Positions 1-9,110 of a stretch of 22,473 bases of DNA are shown in pieces (the first letter of the stretch is position 1; every line of letters starts with the position of its first letter). Location of the stretch: assembly GCA_015680685.1 (NCBI GenBank), contig MNCI01023346.1, positions 340,971 to 363,443 on the forward strand. Direction: 5' to 3'. The position numbers and the translations under genes are program-made. The notes beneath the pieces were generated by a model. The model did not search any database, was not told the origin of the DNA, and saw nothing but the letters and a program-made list of their open reading frames with translations. This stretch comes from Gnetum montanum (lineage: Eukaryota; Streptophyta; Gnetopsida; Gnetales; Gnetaceae).

Positions 1-643
1 CCATGTGCCCGCAGTAGGAGTCTCAAAGTGAATGGATCTTTATTCGAGCAAATTATACCAGAACACACATTTGTGTACGACAATAAAGATGAACTTTCCG
101 ATTAACCTTACAGCATGTGGACTAAGCTAGATAGGATTTAATGATTGTTAGATGTTTAAATTCTTTCCTAGATAATTAATCTCTCTCAACCCTTGAATCT
201 CCTAGTTAACTACATTCAGTACGATTGCTTTGAGCATGTGTGTAACACTTGGTAACCCAGTAATGAGTAGCGTTTGGTAATCCCAGTAGCATTGCCCTGG
301 TTCAGGGTGTGTACGATAAGTGGGAACAAATACTGATGCTAGGATAATTAGAACTGAGTTAGTGAATAGTTAATGAAAGTTAGTCATTTAATTCTCTTCA
401 CCTTTCCTTATTAGCATAGGCATTGAAAAGATAAAAGATATAAAAATCATACACCTCAAGCTTACTTAACCACACAACCGTGACAATACAAGTAAGTTTG
501 GGAAGATAGCGATTGATTAACCTTAAGTGTTCCATTAAGGCACGTAAACACTTAGTTCTTGGAGTTTGATCGGATCATGCGTGAGACACTCATATTCGTA
601 TGGTTGAGTGTAGGGGTACCTCGCCACTCATCACCGCTCATCA
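1..643 (+). repeat. 5' LTR of element A, truncated by window start
   Basis: The window opens about 150 bases into an LTR, at the sequence matching position 943 of the LTR at 792-1571. It aligns with that LTR almost throughout, with clearly more differences than separate the two LTRs of element B. A polyadenylation signal AATAAA is at 82-87, and a 25-bp tandem repeat is at 242-266 and 267-291. The terminal CTCATCA appears twice, ten bases apart (627-633 and 637-643). The second is taken as the LTR end because a tRNA-Asp-like primer site follows directly. The promoter part of the LTR is outside the window. Confidence 0.85.
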
Positions 644-644
644 T

Positions 645-662
645 TGGCACCATTTCTAGGGA
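645..662 (+). other. Primer-binding site of element A (tRNA-Asp-like)
   Basis: Eighteen bases directly after the LTR match the complement of the plant tRNA-Asp 3' end at 13 positions by eye. Two of the five mismatches are G to A within CpG, the decay expected of methylated plant DNA. The same two changes occur in the site of element C, so they may instead be a subfamily trait. Confidence 0.7.
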
Positions 663-791
663 TGGTGATAGCTATCTAAATTAGCTATATTATACATAGT
701 CACTATAAAGGTATTAATGATTTATCTTTTAGAAAATTTTAAACTTTGAAGTCACATACGATAAAAACATGTCTTATTCACCTAGGACCAA
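663..791 (+). pseudogene. Leader and first gag codons of element A, broken by insertion of B
   Basis: The leader to 768 is AT-rich and shows no similarity to the leaders of B and C. An ATG at 769-771 begins a peptide opening MSYSPRT. It resembles the gag start of element B (ATG at 1717, MSSSSHKSTSPPRT), including the shared bases CCTAGGACCA. The frame is cut at 791 by element B and continues in the same frame from 9111 once one copy of the duplicated ACCAA is discounted. That continuity is good evidence that 9111 onward is the same element. Confidence 0.7.
787..791 (+). repeat. Target-site duplication ACCAA, left of element B
   Basis: ACCAA directly precedes the TGATGAG start of element B. 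An identical ACCAA (9106-9110) directly follows its end. Five bases is the usual duplication size for Ty3/gypsy integration. Confidence 0.9.
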
Positions 792-846
792 TGATGAGCC
801 GCAATATCACGTCCGCCCTCGCGATATCGCGGTCCACCGCAATGTC

Positions 847-854
847 TATAAATA
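847..854 (+). promoter_or_regulatory. TATA box of element B 5' LTR
   Basis: TATAAATA lies 55 bases into the LTR. The same octamer occurs at the matching place in the LTRs at 8328 (8377-8384), 12987 (13147-13154), 13969 (14149-14156) and 21437 (21522-21529). In the LTR at 19545 it has changed to TGTAAATA (19727-19734). Such conservation across diverged subfamilies supports a real pol II promoter. Confidence 0.8.
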
Positions 855-1022
855 AGAGGTGGCTTTTCCTGTTCTAGGCACTTAGACTTAGACCCTTAGC
901 TAAACTCTTGCATTTTTACCATTCCAGAGTTAGAATAATTTCCATGTGCCCGTAGTAGGAGTCTTAAAGTGAACGGATGTTTATTCGAGCAAATTGTAGC
1001 TAAGCACACATTTGTGTATGGC

Positions 1023-1028
1023 AATAAA
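1023..1028 (+). terminator. Polyadenylation signal AATAAA in element B 5' LTR
   Basis: AATAAA lies about 170 bases downstream of the TATA box, inside the conserved context GCAATAAAGA. It recurs at 82-87, 8553-8558, 13310-13315, 14325-14330 and 19895-19900. In the LTR at 21437 the matching site reads AATAAT. It would end the genomic RNA when used in the 3' LTR. Confidence 0.7.
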
Positions 1029-1572
1029 GATGAACTTTCTGATAAATGTTGCAGCATATGGACTAAGCTAAATAGTAATTAATTATGGTTAAATGTTTAA
1101 ATGCTTTTCTAGATAATTAATCTCTCTCAACCCTTGACTCTCCTAGTTAAGTGCACTCAGTACGACTGCTTCGAGCACGTGTGTAATGCTTGGTAACCCA
1201 GTAACGAGTAGCGTTTGGTAATCCCAGTAGCATTGCACTGGTTCAGGGTGTGTGCAGCAAGTGGGAATGGATACTTATGCTAGGCTAATTAGAACTTAAT
1301 TAGTGAATAGTTAATGAAATTTAGTCACTTATTTCTCTTCACCTTCCCCTATTAGCATAAGACATTAAAAAGATAAAAGATATAAAAATCATATACCTCA
1401 AGCTTACTTAACCATACAACCATGATAATACAAGTTTGGGAAGACAACGATTGATTAACCTTAAGTGTTTCATTAAGGTGCATGAGCACTTAGTCCTTGG
1501 AGTTCAACCGAATCGCATGTGAGATGCTTGTATTCATATGGTTGAGTGTAGGGGTACCTCGCCACTCATCAT

Positions 1573-1590
1573 TAGCGTCGTTGCCAGGGA
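1573..1590 (+). other. Primer-binding site of element B (tRNA-Asp-like)
   Basis: The site begins two bases after the LTR and matches the complement of the plant tRNA-Asp 3' end at 15 of 18 positions. It is the best preserved of the three primer sites in the window. Confidence 0.8.
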
Positions 1591-1716
1591 CTTAGTTGTT
1601 TGCACACTATGTAGAACATAGGAGATCATTCACATCGTTGGGATGCTAGAACGAACCCTTAGGGTTAATCAGGAAAAGATAAGACAACTGTAAATAACAC
1701 ACCGAACAAGACAAAA

Positions 1717-3180
1717 ATGTCTTCTTCTTCGCACAAAAGCACTTCACCGCCTAGGACCAACACAAAAGACAGTTAGCAGCGCAACACACGTAACCAAGAT
1801 CCGCTAGTTCCTCAATAGTTCCGTGTGGTATATATTCATCACGATGAGTATGTACCCAACTTTACCTTTATTCTCCATCAAGATGAACAACTACGTTGGA
1901 GAGACTTGGAGGGTAACATAGTATTACCTCCAGACCGAGCAGTCCCCAACATGCTCCTTCGTACTCTTGCACGAATAGGCATGTCATAGTTATATGTAGA
2001 GTATGTTGCATGCGACCATGACACAAGGGACTACCATCCCACAGAAGTGCAACGTCAAAGGGACTTGCAATAGGAAAGATATCATACATCTTTGAAGGGT
2101 AAATGGCTCCATAATGTCCTGCATGTTTTAAGCAAAATTGGAGATGGTGAACCAGTTTCAACAGGTACCCCACTAAATGATGTTCCCCCTCCTAACAATG
2201 GTTAGGAGGTGGTGTATTAGAACCTCAACTCCATGGTTCACAATTGTGGTTCTGATCCCCACAAACACCAAGTGTTCAACGAGGCAACACAAACACATGA
2301 TAAGGGTAGGCAGTCTGATCGTAATCACAATCAAGGCCGAGACCATTGAAGATAGGGTAGGAAACATCGTCATGGCGATGGTTCTCCTTCTTCTTCACCT
2401 TCATCATCACATTCACCCTCTTCTTCGGTGTTAGGACACAGTCATAAGGAACCTAACCATGAGGATAAAGGTAAACAGAGTGAGAAACCTTGACGAGAGA
2501 GTCGAGGACGAGGGCACTCTAGAGAATCATGGCATAGAAGAAGGAAGAGTAGGAAACCGCGTAGACATCACAGACGCTATGAACGAAATGACCATGAAGA
2601 ATCCCTACTCGCAACCCAAAGCATGTTAGCTATCACGGAGGCCATAAGAATTCCCACAAGGCACCAAAAAGATAGTAGGATCCAGAGGTTAGACATGAAT
2701 AATATCCTACAATTTGAGGGGGGATACAACGTTGATCCTCAAAACCACTTGCAAGCATTTCACAATGCATGTGCCTTGCAAAACATCGAGAACGAATGGT
2801 AAAAACTAAAGTTGTTCCCAAGGACACTAGTAAAAGAAGCGAAAAGCTGGTATCGGTCCTTAAAATTGAAATCCATTCGAAGGTGGAGTACGATGCTATA
2901 ACTGTTTAACGATAAGTATCAAATGTACTCCCAGGTGTTCAACTTGTGAAAGCAAATCCAAGGATGGAAGCAAGGAAATCACAAACCCTTAGATGCTGCC
3001 ATGGGCCATTATTATGCACTACTACATCGTTGCCTGGGCCATGGTTACGCGCAACAGGATAAAATCCACCATCTCGTAGATGGACTTAGGCATGAAACCA
3101 GGAGAATCCTTGGAATGTATGCCCAAGGGAGATTATCAGAGCTTAGGTTCCATCAGGTCCATAGAGCTAGAGCAAGTAGA
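1717..3180 (+). pseudogene. gag: gag relic of element B
   Basis: Gag is the capsid/nucleocapsid precursor that packages the element's RNA. The start is the ATG at 1717, opening MSSSSHKSTS. From there one frame can be followed through several stops. First comes a conserved block (1825-1990, VVYIHHDEYVPNFTFILHQD). Next is a Ser/Arg/His-rich basic stretch (about 2230-2610) that could bind nucleic acid. Then comes the capsid-like core (about 2690-3150) containing FEGGYN, SWYRSL and HYYALLHR. The same order appears in elements A and C. The zinc-knuckle and proline-rich C-terminal part seen in C (16520-17640) is missing. At about 3170-3185 the sequence jumps into protease, with a change of frame. 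No complete Gag can be made. Confidence 0.85.
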
Positions 3181-3783
3181 GCTGGCCGACCAGTTCATCA
3201 CTATCCCCTTGGGACTGGTGGAGGACATCATTACCACTGTATGTGGGTGGTCGTATCCAGCTGATTTCCTAGTGATACAGGTCAACAATGGTAAGGGGGA
3301 CTTCCTAATAATAATGGGGAGAGCATAGCTAAGTACTATAGATGCACGCCTAGGAATCCGCGATCTTTCCTTGGGAATATCCAAGAAGAACACTTTTGGA
3401 AAGATCGAGAAAAAGAAAGTTTCATGCCTCACATACAGTGACACAGGGTGCCATTGCGTGTAGAAATCATGGGTTATGCAAAGTTTAGCATTGCCTACAT
3501 GCAATCGATGTGCATAAGACATTAACATACAAAAGTGCCTGTATGTAGTAGCCACATGACAAGAAGACACCCAGTGGCTAATGGTTGATCAAGAGAGCAA
3601 CTCACTAACATGCATGGAACTAACTGAGGGAATAACTAGTGCTTACATTGAAAGCATAGATACAGTGGAGCAAGTTTGTTACCAACTTTCAAGCCTTAAC
3701 CCTTAAAACATCAATTGGGGGAATTTGGAAATTCCTAAGAGATTTAAACAAGAGCCCCTAGATTTGAAACCATTGCCCACCAT
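3160..3783 (+). pseudogene. C-terminal protease remnant and protease-RT linker of element B
   Basis: Frame 2 carries the distal half of a retropepsin: ELADQFITIPLGLVEDI, a following hydrophobic strand, and an IIMGRA motif at the place of the usual GR turn. The active-site aspartate region is absent, having been lost in the deletion that fused this segment to gag. Stops in the frame are at 3326, 3461, 3515 and 3557. Those at 3461 and 3515 have identical counterparts in element C, and 3557 is a sense codon (CGA) there. The linker after the protease reaches about 3783, where the frame shifts by one base before RT. It cannot produce active protease. Confidence 0.85.
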
Positions 3784-6678
3784 CTAGAGTATATGACCCT
3801 CGAAAATGGAAAATCGGTGATCATCAACGCAAGACTTGTTCCCAAACAAAAAGAAAGACTGCTGAAAGTCATAAATAAGTGGTCAAAAGCCTTTGCCTGG
3901 TCATACCCCGAGTTAACTAGAATAGATCCTAGGATATGCCAGCATAGGATTTACACAGACCCCTCCATGAAACCTCGAAAACAACCTCAGAGGCGATTGA
4001 ACCAAAAATTGAAGCAAATAGTAAAAGAAGAAATAGAACAACTTCTTAAGGCCAAGTTCATATATCCCATTGCTGATAGTGAATGGGTTAGCCCTCTAGT
4101 GATCGTGCCTAAAAATGGAGGCAAATGGAGGGTGTGTATAGATTTTAGGCTGCTAAACATGACAACATTTAAGGATCACTTTCCATTGCCATTCGTTAAC
4201 CAAGTCTTAGACACCATTGCAGGGCATCGCTATTGTAGTTCTTTGGATGGCTATAGTGGATACAATCAAATATGGATAGGCCCAAAAGACCAAGCCAAGA
4301 TAATGTTCACCAGTCCTCGGGGAACGTTTGCGTATAAACAAATGTCGTTTGGCTTATGCAATGCTCCTCCCACGTTTCAACACCTAGTTCTAAGAATATT
4401 CCAACAATAGATAGGAAACAGAGTGGAAGTCTTTATGGATGACTTCTCCACTTATGGAACAATCTTTGATCAAGCCTTGGACCAATTAGAGCAAGTTCTA
4501 AAACGATGTGTAGAAACCAACTTAAGGCTCAATTGGCAGAAAAGCCATTTGATGGTCTAAGAGGGCATAGTACTTGGGCATAAGATTTCACATTTAGGAA
4601 TAGAGGTAGACCTAGATAAAGTTAGGGTCATCCAAGGGATCACTCGTCAATCGAAAACTACCAAAGACATTCGATCATTCCTTGGACACATTGCCTATTA
4701 TAGGAGATTCATTGAGAACTTCTCCAAGATTGCCAAATCGTTGGTAGAGCTCACAAAGAAGGACACACCATTTGAATGGACTAGGAAATGTGAACAAGCA
4801 TTCCAAACTCTGAAACAAAAGCTTGTAGAAAATCCTATTCTACAAGCTCTTGACAGGTCCAAACCATTTCATATAATGAATGATGCGTCCAATTATGCCT
4901 TAGGAGCTGTACTTACACAGTTAGATGACCAAAAACATCCTTACTACATCCATTGTACAAGTAGGAGTATCGCCAGTGCATAACTTAACTACAAAACTAC
5001 AGAAAAAGAATTAATGGTTGTAGTGTTTGCACTAGATAAGTTTAGGCACTATGTGTTAGGTTACAAAGTGTTCATCCATACAGATCATAGTGTAATCAGG
5101 TTACTCATGATTAAGCCAACGGTTAGCCCTCGTATCATACGATGGCTGGTAATCCTATATGAGTTCGATCTAACGATGATTGATCGAAAGGGCACCAAGA
5201 ATGTAGTTGCAGATCATTTATCTCGATTGCACTGGGATAGCAAAAAGGATGAATATGCCATATTCGATCATTTTCCTAACGAAGCCCTCTTTGCCGGTGT
5301 AGTGAATAACCAACCCATGGAAACGAATTGGTACAGTAGCATTCTCACATATCTCCTTACCCAACAAACACCAGAGGAGCTGGACTTTAGGAAGAAACAA
5401 CAGTTTCTTCACAAAGATAAGTACTTCATGGAGATCAATGGAAAATTTTACAAAGTGTGTCCTGATGGCTTGGTTTGATGGTGCATGCCCGAGGTGGACC
5501 AACTAAGAGTTCTCCAAGACACTCATGAGGGCCCTTATGGGGGTCACTATGCAGGGAGATGGACGACTATTAAGATCTTACTTGCAGGATATTACTGGCC
5601 AACATTATTCTGAGATGCCCATCAATTTATCCAATCCTGCGAGCACTGTCAACGTGATTGGGGAATGACTATTAGAATGGAGGGTCTGCAACAATGGATT
5701 CAACCTTTATAACCCTTCGAAATTTGGGGAATAGACTTTACGGGGCCCATTACACTAATGTTCAATGGAAAAGCTTACATCATTGTTGTAGTTGACTATC
5801 TAACAAAATGGGCTGAAGCAGCTACTGTTACAGACTGCACATCATCTACAGCTGCACGATTTGTGTAACAACAACTCGTAAATAGGTTTGGTGTGCCACG
5901 TGCACTTATCTCGGATAATGAAACATACTTCACAGGTGCAACCTTTCGAAAATTGATGCAACACTTAGGGGTTGAACATAAATTGACTACACCTTATCAT
6001 CCCCAAGATAATGGCCAAGCCGAGGTCACTAATCGGGAGATTACTAAAATATTAACAAGGACAATTAGCAAATATAGGCGAGATTGGAGCACTAAACTGA
6101 ATGATGTGCTCTGGGCATACCGCTCCACTTGGAAACTCCCTATAGGCTACTCTCCCTATGAGTTAGTATACGGAAAACTTCCAAAGCTTCCAATTCAAAC
6201 CGAGATCTATACACTATCCATGGCTTGTGACCTTCACCTTGACCTTGATCTAGCACAAAAACAAAGGTTGGCAGCTCTAAACGTGCTAGACGAAAACTGA
6301 TTAGTTGCCCTGTCATCAAATGAGTTGCACAAGGTACATAACAAGCAACGTCATAACTTGAAAATTCGAAAGGTTAAGTACCAACCAAGAAATAAGGTCC
6401 TCTACTGGAACCGCAAACATGTGCCACAATGCACAAAATTTCAAACATTGTGGGAAGGGCCTTACATCATTCATACAACCTTTCCTTCAGGGGCCATGAC
6501 CATCTACAAACCTGAGAGCCTTGATAAGAGACTACTGGTCAATGTGCAACAAACCAAACCCTTCCATGAACTTAGAATAGCCAGTGCACATAACACATCG
6601 AAGAAGGGACAACCTCGCTCATTATTTCAAATCTCCTCCTTTCAACTCAGTCATGGCAGAGATGGCCACCTATGCTGA
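3784..6678 (+). pseudogene. pol: pol relic of element B: RT, RNase H, integrase in one frame
   Basis: This encoded the enzymes that copy the RNA and insert the DNA. A single frame spans the region, with in-frame stops at 4408, 4558, 4981, 5476, 5611, 5710, 5866 and 6298, and a final stop at 6676. RT: first catalytic Asp at 4246 (SSLDGYSGYNQ) and the Asp pair at 4438-4443 (VEVFMDDF). RNase H: Asp 4882, Glu 5008, Asp 5083, Asp 5212 (VADHLSRL). Integrase: zinc ligands H5524, H5545, C5638 and C5647 (HX6HX30CX2C), then Asp 5734 (GIDFTGP), Asp 5914 (SDNETYF) and Glu 6022 (GQAEVTNRE), the last two 35 residues apart as in the D,D(35)E family. A GPY-type motif (WEGPYIIHTTFPSGA) lies near 6450. No chromodomain follows. 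All catalytic residues remain, but no full protein can be made. Confidence 0.95.
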
Positions 6679-8327
6679 TCATTTGAGGCCCTCAGTTCCT
6701 TTTTAAGTTTTTTGTTTTACACATTTTTTTTTATAAATTTCTTTCACTTTTCTTGTTTTTGTTTTGCAACATCGTTCATACTTTTTGTTATTTGTATGTT
6801 TATTTATTTTGTTAGGATTGTCACCTAATAAGTGCTCCTGATGGTGGTATGAACTATATTCTATTGGTGTCTAATGTTTGGTTTTTACGTTTGAGTTATA
6901 ATTTTGATACTAAGGTATGGTTATTTTGATATAACAGGCAATGAGTCCACGTCATCCATGAATCCATCAATTTCTATGGTCTCTCTTTGCTTGGAACTAT
7001 ACAGTCCCTTTCTTTCAATAATAAGAACTATCAACGAATTGGTGACTAGGCATTTCTCAAACTAAGGAAGGACTCAAGGATTGAACAAGGTGTGACTTCA
7101 AGGGGATTTGATGCATTTGTTTCCTGTAACTAAGACCCTTTCTCGCCTCTGACTTTCTCCTTTTTCGTTTTGTCGGAATGGTGGTGAATTTTTGGTGAAA
7201 GCGTTATTGTTACTTCAAGTGGATGGATCGGCCAAATGTATTAATGCGAAGTCACTAGATGTGGATTGTTTAAGGCTGGATTGGGAATGAGATCTATGAA
7301 GTTACATCAACCATTAATACACAAGGGGCTGTACACCACTTTGTTCTTGAGACTCCATTCCATTCTCTTCTTTCCATCATTCTTTCCCCATTTTCCCCCT
7401 CATTGCTGGTTGTATCAATAGTCCATATTTTGGTTGATGCATTGTTTTCTTTTTTTTTTGGTAAATTCTTGTGGTTAAGACATTAACTCTTACTTCCAAA
7501 TGGCATTTTCAAAGCCTACAGACTCTTTGAATGTGGGACTACCAGGGCATTAAGGGCATGAGCTTGCTTTGGGGAGGACCCACTGGCATTCCTATTTTGT
7601 GCATCAGTTAATTTCTTTTCCTTAAACATTTCAGCAATAAACATTTATTTTGTTGATTTCCATCTCTGACATCCATTTCATCGGTGTTGTCGTTGTTTCT
7701 TTTTCTCCATCTTTCTTATTCCTTATCTTTTTCCATTCTATCGCTACTGGAGTTTCGCTCTTAGTCATGGGGGTCCTGGTCCAATTTTTTTGATTTTCTC
7801 TTAACCCCTACACCTTGGGTAGTCACCAATGTTATATCTCCAGAATCCGCATTAGCCATATCACAACTCAGCCAATGGATCTTACACTAAGGCAAGGTAT
7901 CAACTACATTGTGATTCATTTACCCTTGCTAATATAAGACTGTGTTGTGTGTGCAGATGGTAATCATACAACAATGGATTGGATCTGGAGGGAACACTTA
8001 GAATGGAATGGTGCTGGAGAAGTTATGCAAGGTACAGTTTGATGGCATGCTTATGGATGACCAATGGAAGATGTAATTTTGGCATCGGCAACAACACATC
8101 TCCTTCTTTTCTTTCTCTTCTCTCTCAGCTGCCAAATAAGGCTAGATGTCAAATGTGTATAGTGTTCACTCTTGTTGTCATGAACACTAATTTTGTCATG
8201 TATTTTAATGATGATCCGTTCACATGTCACCCCATTCACCATTAGTGTCATTCAAGTCAATAATCCCATACCTTTCCAATATTTTGTAAGGAACTCGAGA
8301 ATGAGTTTTCATTCAATCATAGGGGTA
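6679..8327 (+). other. 3' spacer of element B, no supported gene
   Basis: About 1.65 kb lies between integrase and the 3' LTR, where some plant Ty3/gypsy elements carry an envelope-like ORF. It opens with a T-rich tract (about 6695-6800) that is also present in element A (about 11905-12070). Later blocks match element C: the region around 7545-7600 (GAGCTTGCTTTGGGGAGGAC) matches 18735-18790, and 7930-8327 matches 19135-19544. The 88-codon ORF at 7979-8245 is not kept in C, where indels and stops break it, so I regard the region as noncoding. Compared with A, about 250 bp are missing near 7110. Confidence 0.8.
8321..8327 (+). other. Purine tract before element B 3' LTR
   Basis: AGGGGTA abuts the LTR start, at the place where plus-strand DNA synthesis is primed. 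Element C has GTGGGGGTA at the same place (19536-19544). The tract is short and imperfect, and is identified mainly by position. Confidence 0.55.
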
Positions 8328-9105
8328 TGATGAGCCGTGATATCATATATGTGATATCTTGGTCCACCGCAATGTCTATAAATAAGAGGAAGCTTTCCCT
8401 GTTCTAGGCCCTTAGACTTAGACCCTTAGCTAAAATCTTGCAGTTTTACCATTCCAGAGTTAGAATAATTTCCATGTGCCCGCAATAGGAGTCTTAAAGT
8501 GAACGAATCTTTATTGAAGAAAATTGTACCTTAGCACACATTTTTGTACAGCAATAAAGACGAACTTTTTGATAAACCTTGCAGCATATGGACTAAGCTA
8601 AATAGTAATTAATTATGGTTAAATGTTTAAATGCTTTCCTAGATAATTAATCTCTCTCAACCCTTGACTCTCCTAGTTAAGTGCACTCAGTACGACTGCT
8701 TCGAGCATGTGTGTAATGCTTGGTAACCTAGTAATGAGTAGCGTTTCTTAATCCCAGTAGCATTGCATTAGTTCAGGGTGTGTGCGGCAAGTGGGAAAGG
8801 ATACTAGTGCTAGGCTAATTAGAACTTAGTTAGTGAATAGTTAATGGAAGTTAGTCACTTAGTTCTTTTCACCTTCCCCTATTAGCATAAGACATTAAAA
8901 AGATAAAAGATATAAAAATCATATACCTCAAGCTTACTTAACCATACAACCGTGACAATACAAGTAAGTTTGGGAAGACAACGATTGATTAACCTTTAGT
9001 ATTCCATTAAGGCGCATAAGCACTTAGTCCTTGGAGTTCGACCGGATCCCGCGTGAGATGCTCGTATTCATATGGTTGAGTGTAGGGGTACCTCACCATT
9101 CATCA
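8328..9105 (+). repeat. 3' LTR of element B
   Basis: It begins TGATGAG (8328-8334), ends TTCATCA (9099-9105) and aligns along its whole length with 792-1571. TATAAATA is at 8377-8384, AATAAA at 8553-8558 and the 25-bp tandem repeat at 8713-8737 and 8738-8762. The U3 upstream of the TATA box differs most from the 5' copy: the palindrome CGCGATATCGCG is replaced by AT-rich GATATC-containing sequence. Confidence 0.95.
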
Positions 9106-9110
9106 ACCAA
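9106..9110 (+). repeat. Target-site duplication ACCAA, right of element B
   Basis: It is identical to 787-791 and directly follows the terminal CATCA of element B. Element A sequence resumes at 9111. Confidence 0.9.

Larger units (their letters stand above)
792..1571 (+). repeat. 5' LTR of element B
   Basis: It runs from TGATGAG (792-798) to CTCATCA (1565-1571), which form an inverted terminal repeat. TATAAATA is at 847-854 and AATAAA at 1023-1028, giving the usual U3-R-U5 order. Upstream of the TATA box is a perfect 12-base palindrome, CGCGATATCGCG (820-831). A 25-bp tandem repeat follows the polyadenylation signal at 1183-1207 and 1208-1232. Its partner is at 8328-9105. Confidence 0.95.
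792..9105 (+). mobile_element. Element B: full-length but dead Ty3/gypsy LTR retrotransposon
   Basis: The element is 8,314 bp with two LTRs of 780 and 778 bp beginning TGATGAG and ending TCATCA. It has a tRNA-Asp-like primer site, gag relic, protease remnant, RT-RNase H-integrase in one frame, a 1.65-kb spacer, a short purine tract and perfect 5-bp flanking duplications. Relative to element C it has lost about 1.3 kb between the middle of gag and the protease. Relative to element A it has lost about 250 bp of spacer near 7110. Stops are scattered through gag and pol. I counted about 50 differences in some 630 aligned LTR bases, mostly transitions, so insertion is not recent. The Athila/Tat affinity is judged from RT/RNase H motif wording and the primer site, without a tree. 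Confidence 0.93.

Noticed and set aside
3136-3570. 144-codon minus-strand ORF
   Set aside because: It lies opposite the protease remnant, whose plus-strand similarity to element C and to retropepsins explains the sequence.
5218-5502. 94-codon minus-strand ORF
   Set aside because: It is a shadow of the RNase H-integrase region on the plus strand.
6440-6678. Chromodomain after integrase
   Set aside because: The tail after the GPY-type motif is short and lacks the aromatic and charged pattern of a chromodomain.
7979-8245. 88-codon ORF in the 3' spacer of element B as an envelope-like gene
   Set aside because: The aligned region of element C is broken by stops and indels. The product has no signal peptide or clear membrane segment, so chance is more likely.
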